Part shown: positions 1 through 13,600 of the stretch, one piece after another
How positions within the stretch are numbered: the stretch's first letter is position 1
Layout: the number at the start of each line of letters is the position of its first letter
Assembly (NCBI GenBank): GCA_963693305.1
Contig: OY855908.1
Coordinates: forward strand, 30,299,305-30,363,304
Reading direction: 5' to 3'
DNA from: Meandrina meandrites
Lineage: Eukaryota > Cnidaria > Anthozoa > Scleractinia > Meandrinidae
DNA length: 64,000 nucleotides
The notes under the pieces: model-generated
What the model saw: only the letters and a program-made list of their open reading frames with translations
Told to the model about the DNA's origin: nothing
Database searches by the model: none
Program-made: the position numbers and the translations under genes

Positions 1-120
1 AGGAAGTTGTACCACCATATCAAATGATTCCTTTTCAATGCATGCTGAAAGTGACAACACGCGTTTCGAAGATTTTAAAAGACTTTAATTTGCATTCGGT
101 TTGTAGTGTATCGACTGCAG

Positions 121-3100
121 CAAAAAGCACCTAAAGCTAGGAGGATTGTTTGTATGAAAGAGGTAGGAAACCTTTGTATAACTTTATTTCGTGTAGTTTT
201 GTGATTGAAGTCGACATGTTGTGTGACTTATTGTAATTCAATAACTGGTTGCACCTGCTTTAGTTTAAAAGAATTGATTTGATAAGTTTTCCACACCTTT
301 CTAATAAATATACATGTATTTTTTGAATGTTAAGCTGATAAAATGAAAAATGAAATTGTGCTGGGGGAAATTAGAACTTAATATTATTGCATTATGCCCA
401 TTTTTGGGTATGTTTGATTATAAAGGGTATTTCAAAAAGAAGTATACCGGTAATTATTGTAGAAAATTGAAAATTTCACTCCCTAGTTTTAAAAGAGTCT
501 TAATTTTTTATTACAAGCAGTTCATTTGGAGATTGGAATGTTAATTTGAAAAGCTAAAAAAATACCCACAGCCCTAATTGGTGTGCATCTTGAATGTTGC
601 AGTTGTTTGGTACATGTTGGCAACCTTTCTCATACCCAGAATCTTAGTATGGCGTTCCATTTAAAGTTATAAGGACAGACTTGACATTTATTTTTCTCTA
701 AGATCATTAGAGCATTTGTCCTTCCAAACCTGCAAAGATAATGAATTGAAAGTTGGTCACTCTCATGTTATTGCGCCTTTCAATAACATGCAAACTCTGA
801 AGTTCAAAATCCTGCTAACAATTGCGTTTTTCGCTGCCGTCAATCACTATTAAATCAACAGTGAACGAACCTTGAAAAACAGAAACAAACAAAATGGATC
901 GAAATTGACCAATCACAACTGACAGACATGACCTTTGACCCGGCTGAAGTGAACTTTTTTTCCTGAGAAGGCCACTTAGATGATTGACAGCAGCAAAAAA
1001 TGTAAACTGTTGGTTGAGGTTTGAATTTCAGAGTACACATGTTATTGAAAACCACAATAATCTCTTTAATGTCTAGACTAAGGTTTGCAACATTTGGTCA
1101 AACATTTACTGCACTTTCATAAATGACCATTCTCATCCCCAGAGGCTGCGATCCTTCTGGTCTGCCCCAGGAATCGAGACCTCTGGCCACCCCAACACCG
1201 GAAGTCCGCGATTTACGGACTCATTGTCAAATCTAGCAAATCTGATTGGCTGAAAACTACAGAGCAAGTACTCTGCGCATGTATAGAAATTGGAAGGGGC
1301 CAGAGGTCTCTATTCTTGGTGCAGACCAGAAGGATCCCAGCCTCTGGGGATGAGAATGATAAATGGCCACATGTCCAACTGTAAAGCCTAGGTGAAGAAA
1401 ACCTAAAAAGTTTTATTCTATTATTGAAAGAATACACCTTAAGTTGAGGCAGTGAGAAGCAATAACAGAAAGTTGATTGAATGGTACATGTACATATCAA
1501 AATCAGGAAATTAGGAAACATAGGTAACAAAAGATATTGTATAGTATATATGTATTATTGTAGTAAATAGTTTATTCAACAAGGAACTTTTTCAATCTGC
1601 CTAACGAAATCAGAGTTAGTTATTTAGAAGTATATCATGCTATCATTCAAACTTGAAGCTTTATTAGCTAAAAAGCCCGGCGTGATCAATCGATGAAACC
1701 GATAATCAATGGCAATCAATAACAATTAATTGATTGATATCGGAAATCGATGGCCAAAAAATTTGTGTTTTTTGATTGTCATCGATTACCATATCTTTTG
1801 GGGAGGTAAAAAAATGATTTGACAGGAGAACTATGGTGACATGTAATTGTGAAGATCATCGTTACCATCAACAACAGTAACAATAACTTTATTGATCTCT
1901 CTAAATGTGGGTATAATGCAAGAAAATTAACACTGTTAACACAAACTAAACTGGGATGAAAATGTTTGTACTCTTTCAAGTTAGAACAGAAACCTACGGT
2001 TTAAAGTTTTCTGGCTACTGGCAGTCCTTGGGAAGAAAATTAATGCTCATTGCCATCGTACAAAAATGAAACAAGATTAATACTTGTGAACAAGCTTGCA
2101 AAAGATACATGTAGCCAATGATAACCGATGGCAATCAATGACATTTGAGGACTCGAGCTTGTGATTATCGATTGGTTATCGATTGGCCGATAGCAATTGA
2201 TAACAATTAACTAATTGTTATCAATTGATCGATTGGTTTCCGATTATCGACTGTCATCGATTGATCACGCCGGGTAAAAAGGTGTAAAAAAGCACCATTA
2301 GGCAGGGAGAGATCGATAAATGATATGTTATGCTACAGGAAGAATATTAAAATCCACTTGCCCAGTGGGCCAGTTTTCAGTTGCCTCCACTTAAACATTT
2401 CTTGTCCAATTGGAATGCAGCAAGACTACTAAAGCTAATTTCACTTGCTAATCAAGCCACCAAACTTCTCTTTTTACTTGCCAAAGAACAAATTTTACTA
2501 ACCCTGGGCAATCGGACCTGGGATTTCCCTGCCCTGATTCACCTGTGAAAACAAACATCTCTTGAAGGTCCTTACTTCCAAAACAGATGTCTGGTATTCA
2601 AACTAAAAGTTTTAATTTAATGGTGTAGCTTTGCAGAGATCTGCGCTGTGTTTTCGATTGCTTTTTAATAACCAACAACATCAGACACATGTAGAAAGGT
2701 TATGCTTTAGTCATAAACATCTTTCATATGAGCAAAGAAAGGTGCACGTGTAGTTTAATCATAATTTAATCTTTTCCTTCCAATAATTCACAGATTCCCA
2801 ATAAACCTGCTCACTATGGAAAAGAGTAAGTTTTACTATTCTCATTTCCATTAAAAATATTATTGCTGGTGAAAAGTTGAGCAGATTTGCAGCCCTCATG
2901 TTCAGTGCAAACTAACTGAAAAATTTCCTTCATATTTCTTCCATGTCAGATTCCATGGTTGCATATCACGTGAAGAGGCTGACGACCTCGTATCAGAGGC
3001 AGATGGGTGTTACCTTGTCCGCGAAAGCCAGAGGTCTCGGGGAAGTTATACTCTAACAATGAGGTAACTAACAGTATTTTGCAAAGCTTCACATACTACA

Positions 3101-6100
3101 GTCTTCTTGACTATTGTTTCATGGGGCTTGGGATTACCAGGCTTTGTATTTACAGGGCATCTGACAGGATGCGGTGGTGCGGATCCGCATAATTCGCTGA
3201 CTTCTGCATCTTGAGAACATTTTCCGCATAAAACAGAGAAATTTGTTTCACATTAATGATTAAGCAGCTGTTTACCATCCTCACAAACATAAATTTCGAA
3301 GAAATTGATTATTTTGACACAGTTTTTCTCCTAAAATAGCGACGAAAACTCGACACTTCGATCGTAAGCATTTTTTAACCTCCAGGCATTCCACGCATCT
3401 CTTCGTGATGGGCCTGGACACCAGTTGTCTTCTTTCGCTTCTTTCGCTCACTCGTTCGATCTATCGAAAATTCTTCTGTGGTTACCTATAGTATATGGGT
3501 AAATTTGTCATCAAAGATACCAAGAAGAAGGATCCCCACTTCGCTGTACACTTGCCACAAGTTGACCTCACGGGGTAGATGAGCAACGAATTAATTGAAG
3601 CGAGCTTGAGGCCGCAAAGTGGCCTGTGAGCGATGTGCCATAGTGACAACAAAGGACTTAACTTTCTTGAAAGTCTAATAGCAGCAAAGGATTGAGTGAA
3701 CCAGTATCCTGGAGTTTTCTATGTAGATAATGGATTGTTATTTTGTTCAACATGCCTTGTTGTAGTAGATCACGTAGCACCTTGAATTGTATTGTTTATG
3801 CATAAGAAGAAAATCAACTTCAGCCAACAAAATAACGGTTATGTTATTTTCATTGAACATCACATAATTGATAAGATAATTTCATAACATACCAAATACA
3901 AATGAAAATAACTGGAAAAGCCCAAATACCAATATATATATTTTTTTAAAAAATTAGCCTGCGAGGAGACTCTCAGCTTCAGGGGCAGCTCAATTTCGGC
4001 TGCATGAAAAGATGTGATTTTTGGTGAGCGAAGCGAGCCGAAAATTTTCCGCATAATCCAATGTGTTTTCCGCATAATCAACACTTTCTTCCGCATAATT
4101 TGTTATTTTTTTCCGCACCCTATCAGATGCCCTGTATTTACAATTGTGCTACAACACTGACAACATTGAAATGGAGGAGAGCGGGGAATGGGGGGGGGGG
4201 GGGGGGCGTGGAAAAACTCAACTGTGATACCTAAATTTGTCGAAATTTGGCCAAGTGCCTCTGTCAACAGTTTTGTCCAAGATTGCTGCTCTAAAAGGGT
4301 TCAAGTGTTGTATTTGTTTTTAGGAAAAATCTAGCACAAAGAGTACAATACAAACATCCTGTGCCGAGTTCCTTGCCCTCAGGGGGTGGGTCGGGCCAGG
4401 CATTATTCTGTAGCGTTCATTTTAATCATGATCAATTATCCTGATCTTTCTTAGCGATATCTCTTCAATTATCAAAACTCCTGATCATCGCGCTGTTCTT
4501 GTTATATGATAATCCAAGTTGTACATTTTTTTTTGCATAACTGTTAGTATAATACCTGTTGATTTTCTCTTCCTTTTATAGATTTGGTGGCGTTTCCAAG
4601 AACTTTAGATTGTATTATGATGGGCTGCATTATGTAGGTAAGTGTTTATGTAGGTAAATGTTTAGTGTATATCATTGCCATGGTTACATCTTGTTCAATG
4701 TTGTGTTACAATCCACCTGTTATTTTGGCAGGTGACAATAACATTATTTTTTTACTAATAATTGTTTTCAACTTTTCTTCATGCCAGTTATCTAACAATG
4801 TTTATCCCAGACTAAACAAATTATGTTAATTGTGGGTTTGTTTTTTGACAATGCGTGTTTTGACATTTGAAGATATATCAATTTATGCCAATCTTTTATA
4901 AATGATAATTACATTGCTTTTAAAATGGAGGACGGCTGGATGTAGGGTGAGATTTTTCAAGTAAGAAATTTGCTGACTTGTACATTTACATTAAATTTGT
5001 TATGTAGTAAAAGAGAATTTGATGTAAATTTCTTAATTATATTGTCATATCTAAATTTTTGGTGTTATAAATAATTATTGAGGCTTATATGAGATGGAAT
5101 AGCATCTTTAGAAAAAGTTCACTTCAAAACCTTCATGATAATTATGAAATGAAAACTGACAAACAAATAGTTATCCATCAAGGAAATATTTTAAGTATTG
5201 TGTTTGTGTTAAAATGGTTGATATATTGAAAAGGGTCCATCTTATGAGTTTGTGGCTCCTTTTATTTCATAATAAAATATTTTGAATGACAAAACAGATG
5301 TGATATACAATTTGCATACATACGTGTACATGTACCTGCATTCAATGTCGGTGAAGCACTTTATCAAAAAAATGGATTACAGATTACCAAAAGTAACTGT
5401 TAGCCGCTCTTTCAGAATCAAGTGATAATCATTCATTTAGCACGAGCTACAGCCTGTAGTTCATTTAAGCACATACACAAGGCTTGTTAACAAGTCAAAC
5501 TGTTGTCCAATCAGAATCCCCAACATTCAGGTTGTGTTTGTGGTAATTAAACATTAATGACGAAAAACACTGGTTAGCAATATTTATTACAAGCAACTGT
5601 TCCCGCCTTAACTTTCATTCGTTTCACAGTTAAAATTCAAAACGTGGATGTGTACATAGCGTAGATGTTTTTGTTGGCAGCTGTAGCTCTGATTTTTAAA
5701 TATTATCAGAAGGATTGGGAGATTTATTAACAATGTCAGCAGAACATCTTTTTTGACAATATCATAACACCTGAAATGTTACTGTGTTCATGTATGTATA
5801 AATCTTATTTTACATATGTATGTGATCATTTATGTAATGAAATTATTCTCAACCAGTTTTATTCGTTTTCTCTTGGCTCAAACAATTGCTTTAAAGCCAT
5901 GCTTCAGTTCAAGATTTTTTATTGAAATCAGCTGCGTATGAATAACTCATCCATAACAATAAAAGCTGAAAAAAACTCGTGCTTTTGTAAAAGCTTCCTT
6001 GGGGGTTAGCTTTGTTCAGAGTTGTCATTTATGTTTAGATGAGAATTGCACAGTGGGGTTCCGCTTTCCATATGAAAACTTATAGCACTCTTCATTTTCT

Positions 6101-7623
6101 TTGAGCTCCTGTACAGTCGTCTACACAGCTGCTGATATGTAAATGCGAATCCCACCCGGTTTTGTTTTTTGTTAGGAGAGAAACGTTTTCAAACCATCCA
6201 AGATCTAGTAGCGGATGGCTTGATAACCATGTACATCGATACGTATGCCAAGGATTATGTCGACACGATGATGATAAGTCCTGTGAAATCGGAAGAAAAG
6301 AAAGACGAAGGGAAAACAGTTGATGGCGAAGCAAAAGAAAATGATGAAACTGCCAAAGATAATGTAGATGCATCGGGGAGAGACCAGGTATGAATAAAAT
6401 TTATTACCCTTGTTTTGTTTATTATAATTTTATCACATATTGTTTTTTAACCTGTAAAGGAGTTAAGATATACTTTTGGACAATATTAATTTTAAGGTGT
6501 TCTCACTCATATCTATGTATTTTGGGCTGATTGCTGTGTAGGTTTTGAGTGAGTAAGACTTAAGTTCAAACTGTTTAAGGCAGTTTTCAGTTTTCTTTGT
6601 TTGGACTAAACTCAGCTTGGTCATTAGATATGCAAACAAATTTCACTATTCAACTGAAAATGAAGCTAAAGATATAGTCAGTAATTTTCGTTTTTGACAT
6701 GGGATTTAATGTCTTTAGCCTTATGATTAGGATTAAAAAGAATCCTGCCCTTAGCTTTCCTTTAACTCTTTTCAAAATTGTTAATTCCCACCTTACATTA
6801 GGATTATTCACATAATGTATGAAAGCACGTGTGGATTACATTTTTAAGATATCATTGTCAGATATGTAAATTTCTGTAGTACATATGTTGCATACTCAGC
6901 TTAGAGGGCTGACATAGCTGTTTTTTGTGAAAATGGCTTTACATGTACATAATTGAGTCAAAACTGTTTCATTTTTGACGGGTACATTTTTTTTTGTTAA
7001 TCCCTGTAGAAATAATAATTGGAATGTTACATGTATATATAAGTACATGTATTTGTACAATATTTTTACAACTGTTATTGCAGCTATATTTAATAATGTA
7101 GGACATTTCTTCTTATCATATAATGTATTCTTATTTGGAAGTACCCTAAATACATTTTTTCACCTGCAAACTGTATTCAGATAACTTTTATGGTTTCATA
7201 CATTTGCATCTGGCTTGATACATTTACAGCAAATGTGTAGACACCATCGGAACACACATGTTGTATGTTGAAGCAAATAAATATTGTTGAGTTCAAGGCT
7301 TTACTATTGCATATTTATTTATTTATTTATTTATTTTTTTTTGCCTTTGACTATTATTTTTCATTTTCAGTAGTGACCAATAACTGATGTCTCAATTACT
7401 TTTGCTATCAGTAAAGCTTAGGCTATCCTATATGTAATCCCACCTGATAATTATTAAATGTTAAATTTCGTTAAAAATAATAAGTCTTCATCATAGCAAC
7501 TCACCAAGAATTGAAACTTAGACATCTTCCATTAAAAGACTTTTTTTGATAAACACTATCCTTCTGACAGCACATAGATTTACAAATATATATATATATA
7601 TATATATATATGCATAATTCCAT

Positions 7624-7669
<46 letters not shown>

Positions 7670-10600
7670 ATGCTTCTCAATGTCAGCTAATTCCAAAACT
7701 AACATACCAAACCCAAACTATCAGTTCTTTATGATGCTACATGTACAGGGATTTCAAAATGTTTTGAAGTAGGTGTCAGCAACTGGAAGAGGTAGGCGGC
7801 TGTAACAAGTTCTAAGCTTGTTTGTTGTGAGGTGATTGCTATGACCAGTGTAACTGGCAACACATAATCAAGTAGCCAGCTTGTTTTGAAAACCCTGCAT
7901 GTACCAGCATTATTGTTATTGTTGAAAACATTTTTACTCCCTTTTATTTCCAATATTCAATCAAACTCAAGTGCAACAGACTATTATACATGTACACTCC
8001 GAAATAGGCAAGGACAATGTCATGAATATTTGCCACAAAATTTTACGTTTGCTGGTTTTCTGGCTATAAAATTATTGATTATTTTGTCATGAATATACGC
8101 TATGATTTTCAATTTTTATTGGTCTATTAAAATGCATCTTTTTCCTTTTGTAGAAATAAAGCCTCCATTTCGTTGTCTTTATACTCTAACAAAGATCATG
8201 GTCACATTAATTAATTTTGCTCCCAAGATGGCTGAGAGAACAATAATGTGCTATGATCTTTATCACATTGTAAAGACGTATTAAGAGAGTGAAAAATTAC
8301 TGCCAGAAAACTGTACTCAAGGTTGACTGCTTTCTTGGGTTTAGCGTCTAAATCCTAACCCTAAGCCATACCCTAACTCTAAACCCTAACGTTAGGGTTA
8401 GGGTAAAACAACAACCGGTTAACCTTCACTGGCTTCATTGTTCCAAGTAACAAGAGGTTTCTTTTTTTATTGTTTGTCAAAGGAAATTCTCAAAGGTGCC
8501 ACCAGCAAAAAACCTTGTTTATTGCATGCGGTTTTTCTGGAAAGCAAAGCAAAGACCAGCAAATTGAAATACAGGACAGTGTTTAGCACATGTAAACAAG
8601 CCTGCATGGGAAACCTGGAGTTGTTTTGACAATGTTCAATGTAGCCAAAATTTGAGGATGTTGTTCTTGCCTTGACTCTTTGATTTTTCAATATATTGAT
8701 AACTGCTAAATCATACATCCATTCAGATCTACACTGTATGCAAAATATATTCAGACAAAAACAAGTTTTTTTTGTTGCTGAATATGCCTGAGAGAAACTC
8801 AACTATTTTTATAAAACGGTTTCAATTTAATCAAAATATCCTGTACACAGTAGTTACTGTAATAAAATGTTAATTAGAACTCGAGTTCAGGCAATATTTG
8901 TTTATTAGTTAGATTTACTCTTTTACATGATCAAGGACATATAATTATGTTGCAAGAATACATCTTTACGTGGGAAACAAGTAACTAATTTAAGTTATAT
9001 TTTACTGTTTCTTGCCATCATGCAGTTTAATGCTAACTTAGCTCTGAAAGGAAATAAAAACTAACCATTAGCCATGACAGTAGGACCAAGCAGTGTTTCG
9101 TAAACATTTTTATTCCCACACTTCATGAATAAAAATAGCTGTGATAATGGCAATTTTGTGGTATGACATTTCATATGAGTCAATTACAACACATAATATT
9201 TTTACTAATTGGTTGTTTACAGGTATAAGATGTGAATTATTTATTACAAACATGACATTTTATCCGAGTCCTTGGTTGTAGTGACATTTTTATTTGGTGT
9301 CTTTTCTCCTTTACTGGTGTTTTTCACACTTTGATTCGACTGTTGTGGTAACATTTGTAACCATGGACTGTTCTATGATTTGTGTTACATCACTTTGCAA
9401 AGCTGGGGTAAAGTTTTCTGTAGTAATGATAGAAGTTTTGTATTTTAAATTATTGGTGCATTTTGGCATCATGCAGGAATATTTTTACTTTGGCATTTTC
9501 AAGCCAAAGTAGAAGATGCTCTCCTATTTTTAAACCCATTTTAAAAACTTTTATGTAGCTAAGTATTAAATGTATTGCATTTTACAATTTAATTTGTTGG
9601 GAAACACCTTGTACACTGTATGTATAAAGTGATTCTTGTTTACAAGCAGTGTATTGTAAAGTCAATGAAGCCACATTTGTACTATACGGCAACTGAAAGA
9701 TTTCTCCAAAGTCAAGTTTATTACTAGTGTTTGGGTCAATAATTGTGTAGTAATGTTTGACTTATTTTGGGCTAAATTGGTACAGAAGCTCAATATCTTT
9801 TGAACAACTACATGTATTTTAGATACTAAATTTACATTTAATAAGCAACAGCAGTTCACCTACTTCAAATGTTCAATTGTTTCTTGTTTGCCTTATAGGA
9901 CCACAGATTCAGTGTAGGAAGAAGAGAAAGTGTGAAGCCTTCTGCTTATAAGAAAAAGCATAATTTTAAGGTAATTTTAAAAATATTGTTCTCTATTCAA
10001 AAGATAGATTTTAAAATAGAGGCTAATTTCCACTCAAATAAAAGAAGTGGACCCTGTTTTTTTGCAGATCTACTGTACATACATGCATGCTAGGACAGTG
10101 GTAGTTGTCGTAATTGTCATCCTCCCATAATGACCAGTTTCATATTTGTTTGTACTAGCAAAGGTCAGGCCATGACAGTCTGCTTGGCATGTATGTAGTT
10201 CCCTGCGGCATGAGCTTAATCCCCGATGCAATTAGTTGTTACTCTATTTTGAATTTATGGCCACCAGTAACAGCCAGTTTGAGACACTGAACAGATCTCT
10301 GTGGAGTTCATGCTTAAGTATAGAATATATTTTTTGGAAGAATCTGAGACATCTTTCAAGTAGGAAAGTCGATTCAGCTCAAAAATAAAACCTTGGACTG
10401 TTTATTTACTGGCTTCATACCCAGCAATATACACTGTAGATCCAGCAAAATTGTCTTTCTTTGTATCAAGTTAATAACTCTTAACATGTTGTTTTGAACT
10501 TTAGATTTACACATTCAAGGGACCTCATTGGTGCGACTTCTGTCGTAACTTTTTGTGGGGATTAATCATGCAAGGAGTAAAATGTCAAGGTAAGATCAAG

Positions 10601-13600
10601 TTTTAAATCCTTTCACCATTATATTGTTTAAGGGTGGTTCTGTGTCTTGGTGGTACAAGATCTCCTGATCTGACATCTGTCTTAATGTGTATTACCAACA
10701 GAAATATCTCTGTTAATATGTGTACTGTATGTTGACTCACTTTAGATTGCGGATTTAATGCACATAAACAATGCAGTGCAGTCATTGCAGACAACTGCCA
10801 ACCGGACAAGAAATACGTGCGAAGAGGTATGAGTAGTTTGGTAAATAGAAGTACGAACATACATGTAATTGTATAACAAAATTATCAATCATAATACAGA
10901 AAACTGTGTTAGCAGAGCTCTGATGTGCCCAGGAGAAACGTTGGTGCACTTCTGCTGCAGTGTCTTGTTTGTCTGACCAGTTCAATAAGGGAGTAGCAGT
11001 CTCTGCCGCAGCTGGTGAGAGGTGGGGAGAGATGGCTGCTGCACGTCACTTACAGTAAATCCTGTTTGTTGCAGCTCACTGTGACCTGATTCGTTGGCCC
11101 ATTAAATTTTCTAACACACCTCTTGTTGCTAAGTTATTTTATAAGAATGTAAGATAAGTCTAGTCTAGTAATAACCGGATGCAGGTTAATGTATGGCTGT
11201 AGTGTGTTGGTCTTATGTTACTTTATGTATTGTGCAGTGTTTGGCGTTGACTTGACTACGCTTGTGAAACTCCACAACACCAAGAGACCTTTTGTTGTAG
11301 ATGCTTGTATCAGGGAGGTCGAGAAGAGAGGTAATGAATTTATAATAATAATGTTAGCTAATTAAACATGCAAATGCATCACAGTTGACAAGATTGATGT
11401 TAGTCGATTTTAAGAGTGCTGGCAATGCTGTACACTTATTTAAAATGGTTTAATATATAGAAAGGTTAAGTCTGCATTTGAGCCTAGCTGCTCATCAGGC
11501 CAGGGGTTATCCTGGTTTCTACTCCCCCCTGGATGGGATGGGGGGAGGTGTGGTGGCCTAATGGTTAGTGCGCTGGACTCCGGATCTGGCGGTCCGAGTT
11601 CGAGCCCTGGCCGGGGCACTGCGTTGTGTTCTTGGGCAAGATACTTTACTCTCATAGTGCCTCTCTCCACCCAGGTGTATAAATGGGTACCGGCGAATTT
11701 ACTGCTGGGGGTAACCCTGTGATGGACTAGCATCCCATTCAGGGGGGAGTAGAAATACTCCTAGTCGCTTCGTGCTATGGAAACCGGGAGGCCACTAGGC
11801 TCGTATGTAGACTTTACCTTTTACCTGGGATGCTAGTCCATCGCAGGGTTACCCCCAGCAGTAAATTCACCGGTACCCTTTCATACACCAGCCTGAGGGT
11901 GGACAGAGGCACCATGAGAATAAGTGTCTTGCCCAAGAACACAATGCAATGCCCCGGTCAGGGCTCGATCCAGAGTCCAGCACACTAACCATCAAGACAC
12001 TGTGCCTCCCACAAAATGGCTTATAATCATAATCGTTTCAGAAGTCCAGCAACAGGAGCCATGGGAAATAAGTAGCGTTTTGTTGTTCATTTTGCTGTTG
12101 GGGGCACTGATCATTTTTTTTTTTTTGTTATTTGCAGGTTTAGATAGTGAGGGAATCTACAGAATATCAGGTTTTGCTGATGACGTTGAAGCACTTAAGA
12201 GTTCTTTCGACAAAGGTAATTTACCTACATATGTACATTAAACTTTTTAATGTAAATCAAGTGCATATTTCTTTCCAATCTACCACTTTCATATAATTAA
12301 CTCTGTCAACAACTGAGGGGAAACTTCTCCACACAAGTATGTTTATGATCATAAATGAAACAGCATGTCTGCTCGGTGTTTTTAACCATAAGCCACAATT
12401 CCCACATGAAAATTCTCCCATTTTTATAGTTTTAGTAGGGAGAAAGTAATTTCCCATTGGTGATCATTTTATTAATTCTCACAACCTCTCTCTTGTTAAA
12501 GCATTGACACCGTGGGGAGAAAATTGATGTTGGTCATTCTGGCGACTTTCAGGATTAATATCATTTGTTTTTTGTTTTTCTTGTTCCAGATGGAGAGTCT
12601 GTTAACTTGGCTGTATATGAGGACATAAACATCATTTCTGGAACACTGAAACAATATTTCCGTATGCTTCCAATCCCTGTTATCACATTTGAGTTGTACA
12701 ACAAATTTATAGAGGCCGCAAGTAAGTGTTGATTAAGATTTCATAACAAATTGTGCAAGAATAAACATCTGGTCCATCGATCAAAGCCACGTCAATTTGA
12801 CGTTTTTCTTGTCTAGTCAGTGAACATTTGTAACAATTGTCAAACTTTACAAAAATACAGTCAAACCTATTTTAGTGGCTGTCTTTTTTAGCGGTCACTA
12901 TCCATTAAGCAGTCACTAATCAATTCCTGGAAATTGCTCCCCATATTTACTGTAAAGGGGACACAGTCACCACTTAAAAAGTTAAGTCTGCATACAAGCC
13001 TAGTGGCCCATCAGGCCAGAGCTTATCCAGGTTCCTGTAGCATGATCCAACTAGGGGTATTTCTGAATACTCCCCCCTGGATGGGATGCTAGTCCATCAC
13101 AGGGTACCGCTATGAGAGTAAATTGCTGCTTGTTATGTTTCTAGGGTGAGCAAACAAGTGGGAAATAAAACAAATGCTTTTTCATGCTGTGCAAGCCAGA
13201 AAACTTTTTTTTTTTTTTGCAGACACCAAATGTTTCTGAAAGAAATCAGAAACTTTTCTTGTGTGCACAACTAATGTAATGCTTGGGGCAAACAGTGAAT
13301 CATTTGTGTCCACAACATTGTGTCCTTGTTGGCCACCGCCTTAAGTTAGAGATGGTAAAAAATCATGTTTCTGAAGCCTGCCTGTACTTTTCTTAGGAGA
13401 CTTAAGCTAGGTGTAGTTGGTTGGTATATTGATCAAACATTTCATTTTCTCTACTCCAGAGTTGCCTGGTAGAATGGAAAAGGTAGAAGCATTATCAGCA
13501 GCATTACTAGAACTTCCTGCTTCGCATTATGAAACACTCAAGTATCTCATGGGGCACTTGTACAGGTATGTTCATGTAGTGAATAGCAACAAATTCCACA

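Larger units (their letters stand above)
163..2793 (+). other. Chimaerin intron between exons 1 and 2
   Basis: No coding exon was recognised. It carries two inverted-repeat elements (1129-1357 and 1676-2274), listed separately. The rest is AT-rich unique-looking sequence. Confidence 0.6.
6388..9898 (+). other. Chimaerin intron 5 with microsatellites
   Basis: This 3.5-kb intron holds a (TTTA)n run at about 7311-7338, two (AT)n blocks at about 7585-7664 and an inverted telomere-like block at 8349-8406. No exon was recognised. Confidence 0.6.

Noticed and set aside
863..6393. Small open frames in chimaerin introns (e.g. 855-1055, 1213-1530, 3860-4096, 6092-6373)
   Set aside because: They lie in introns, in transposon DNA or antisense to exons, and match no family.
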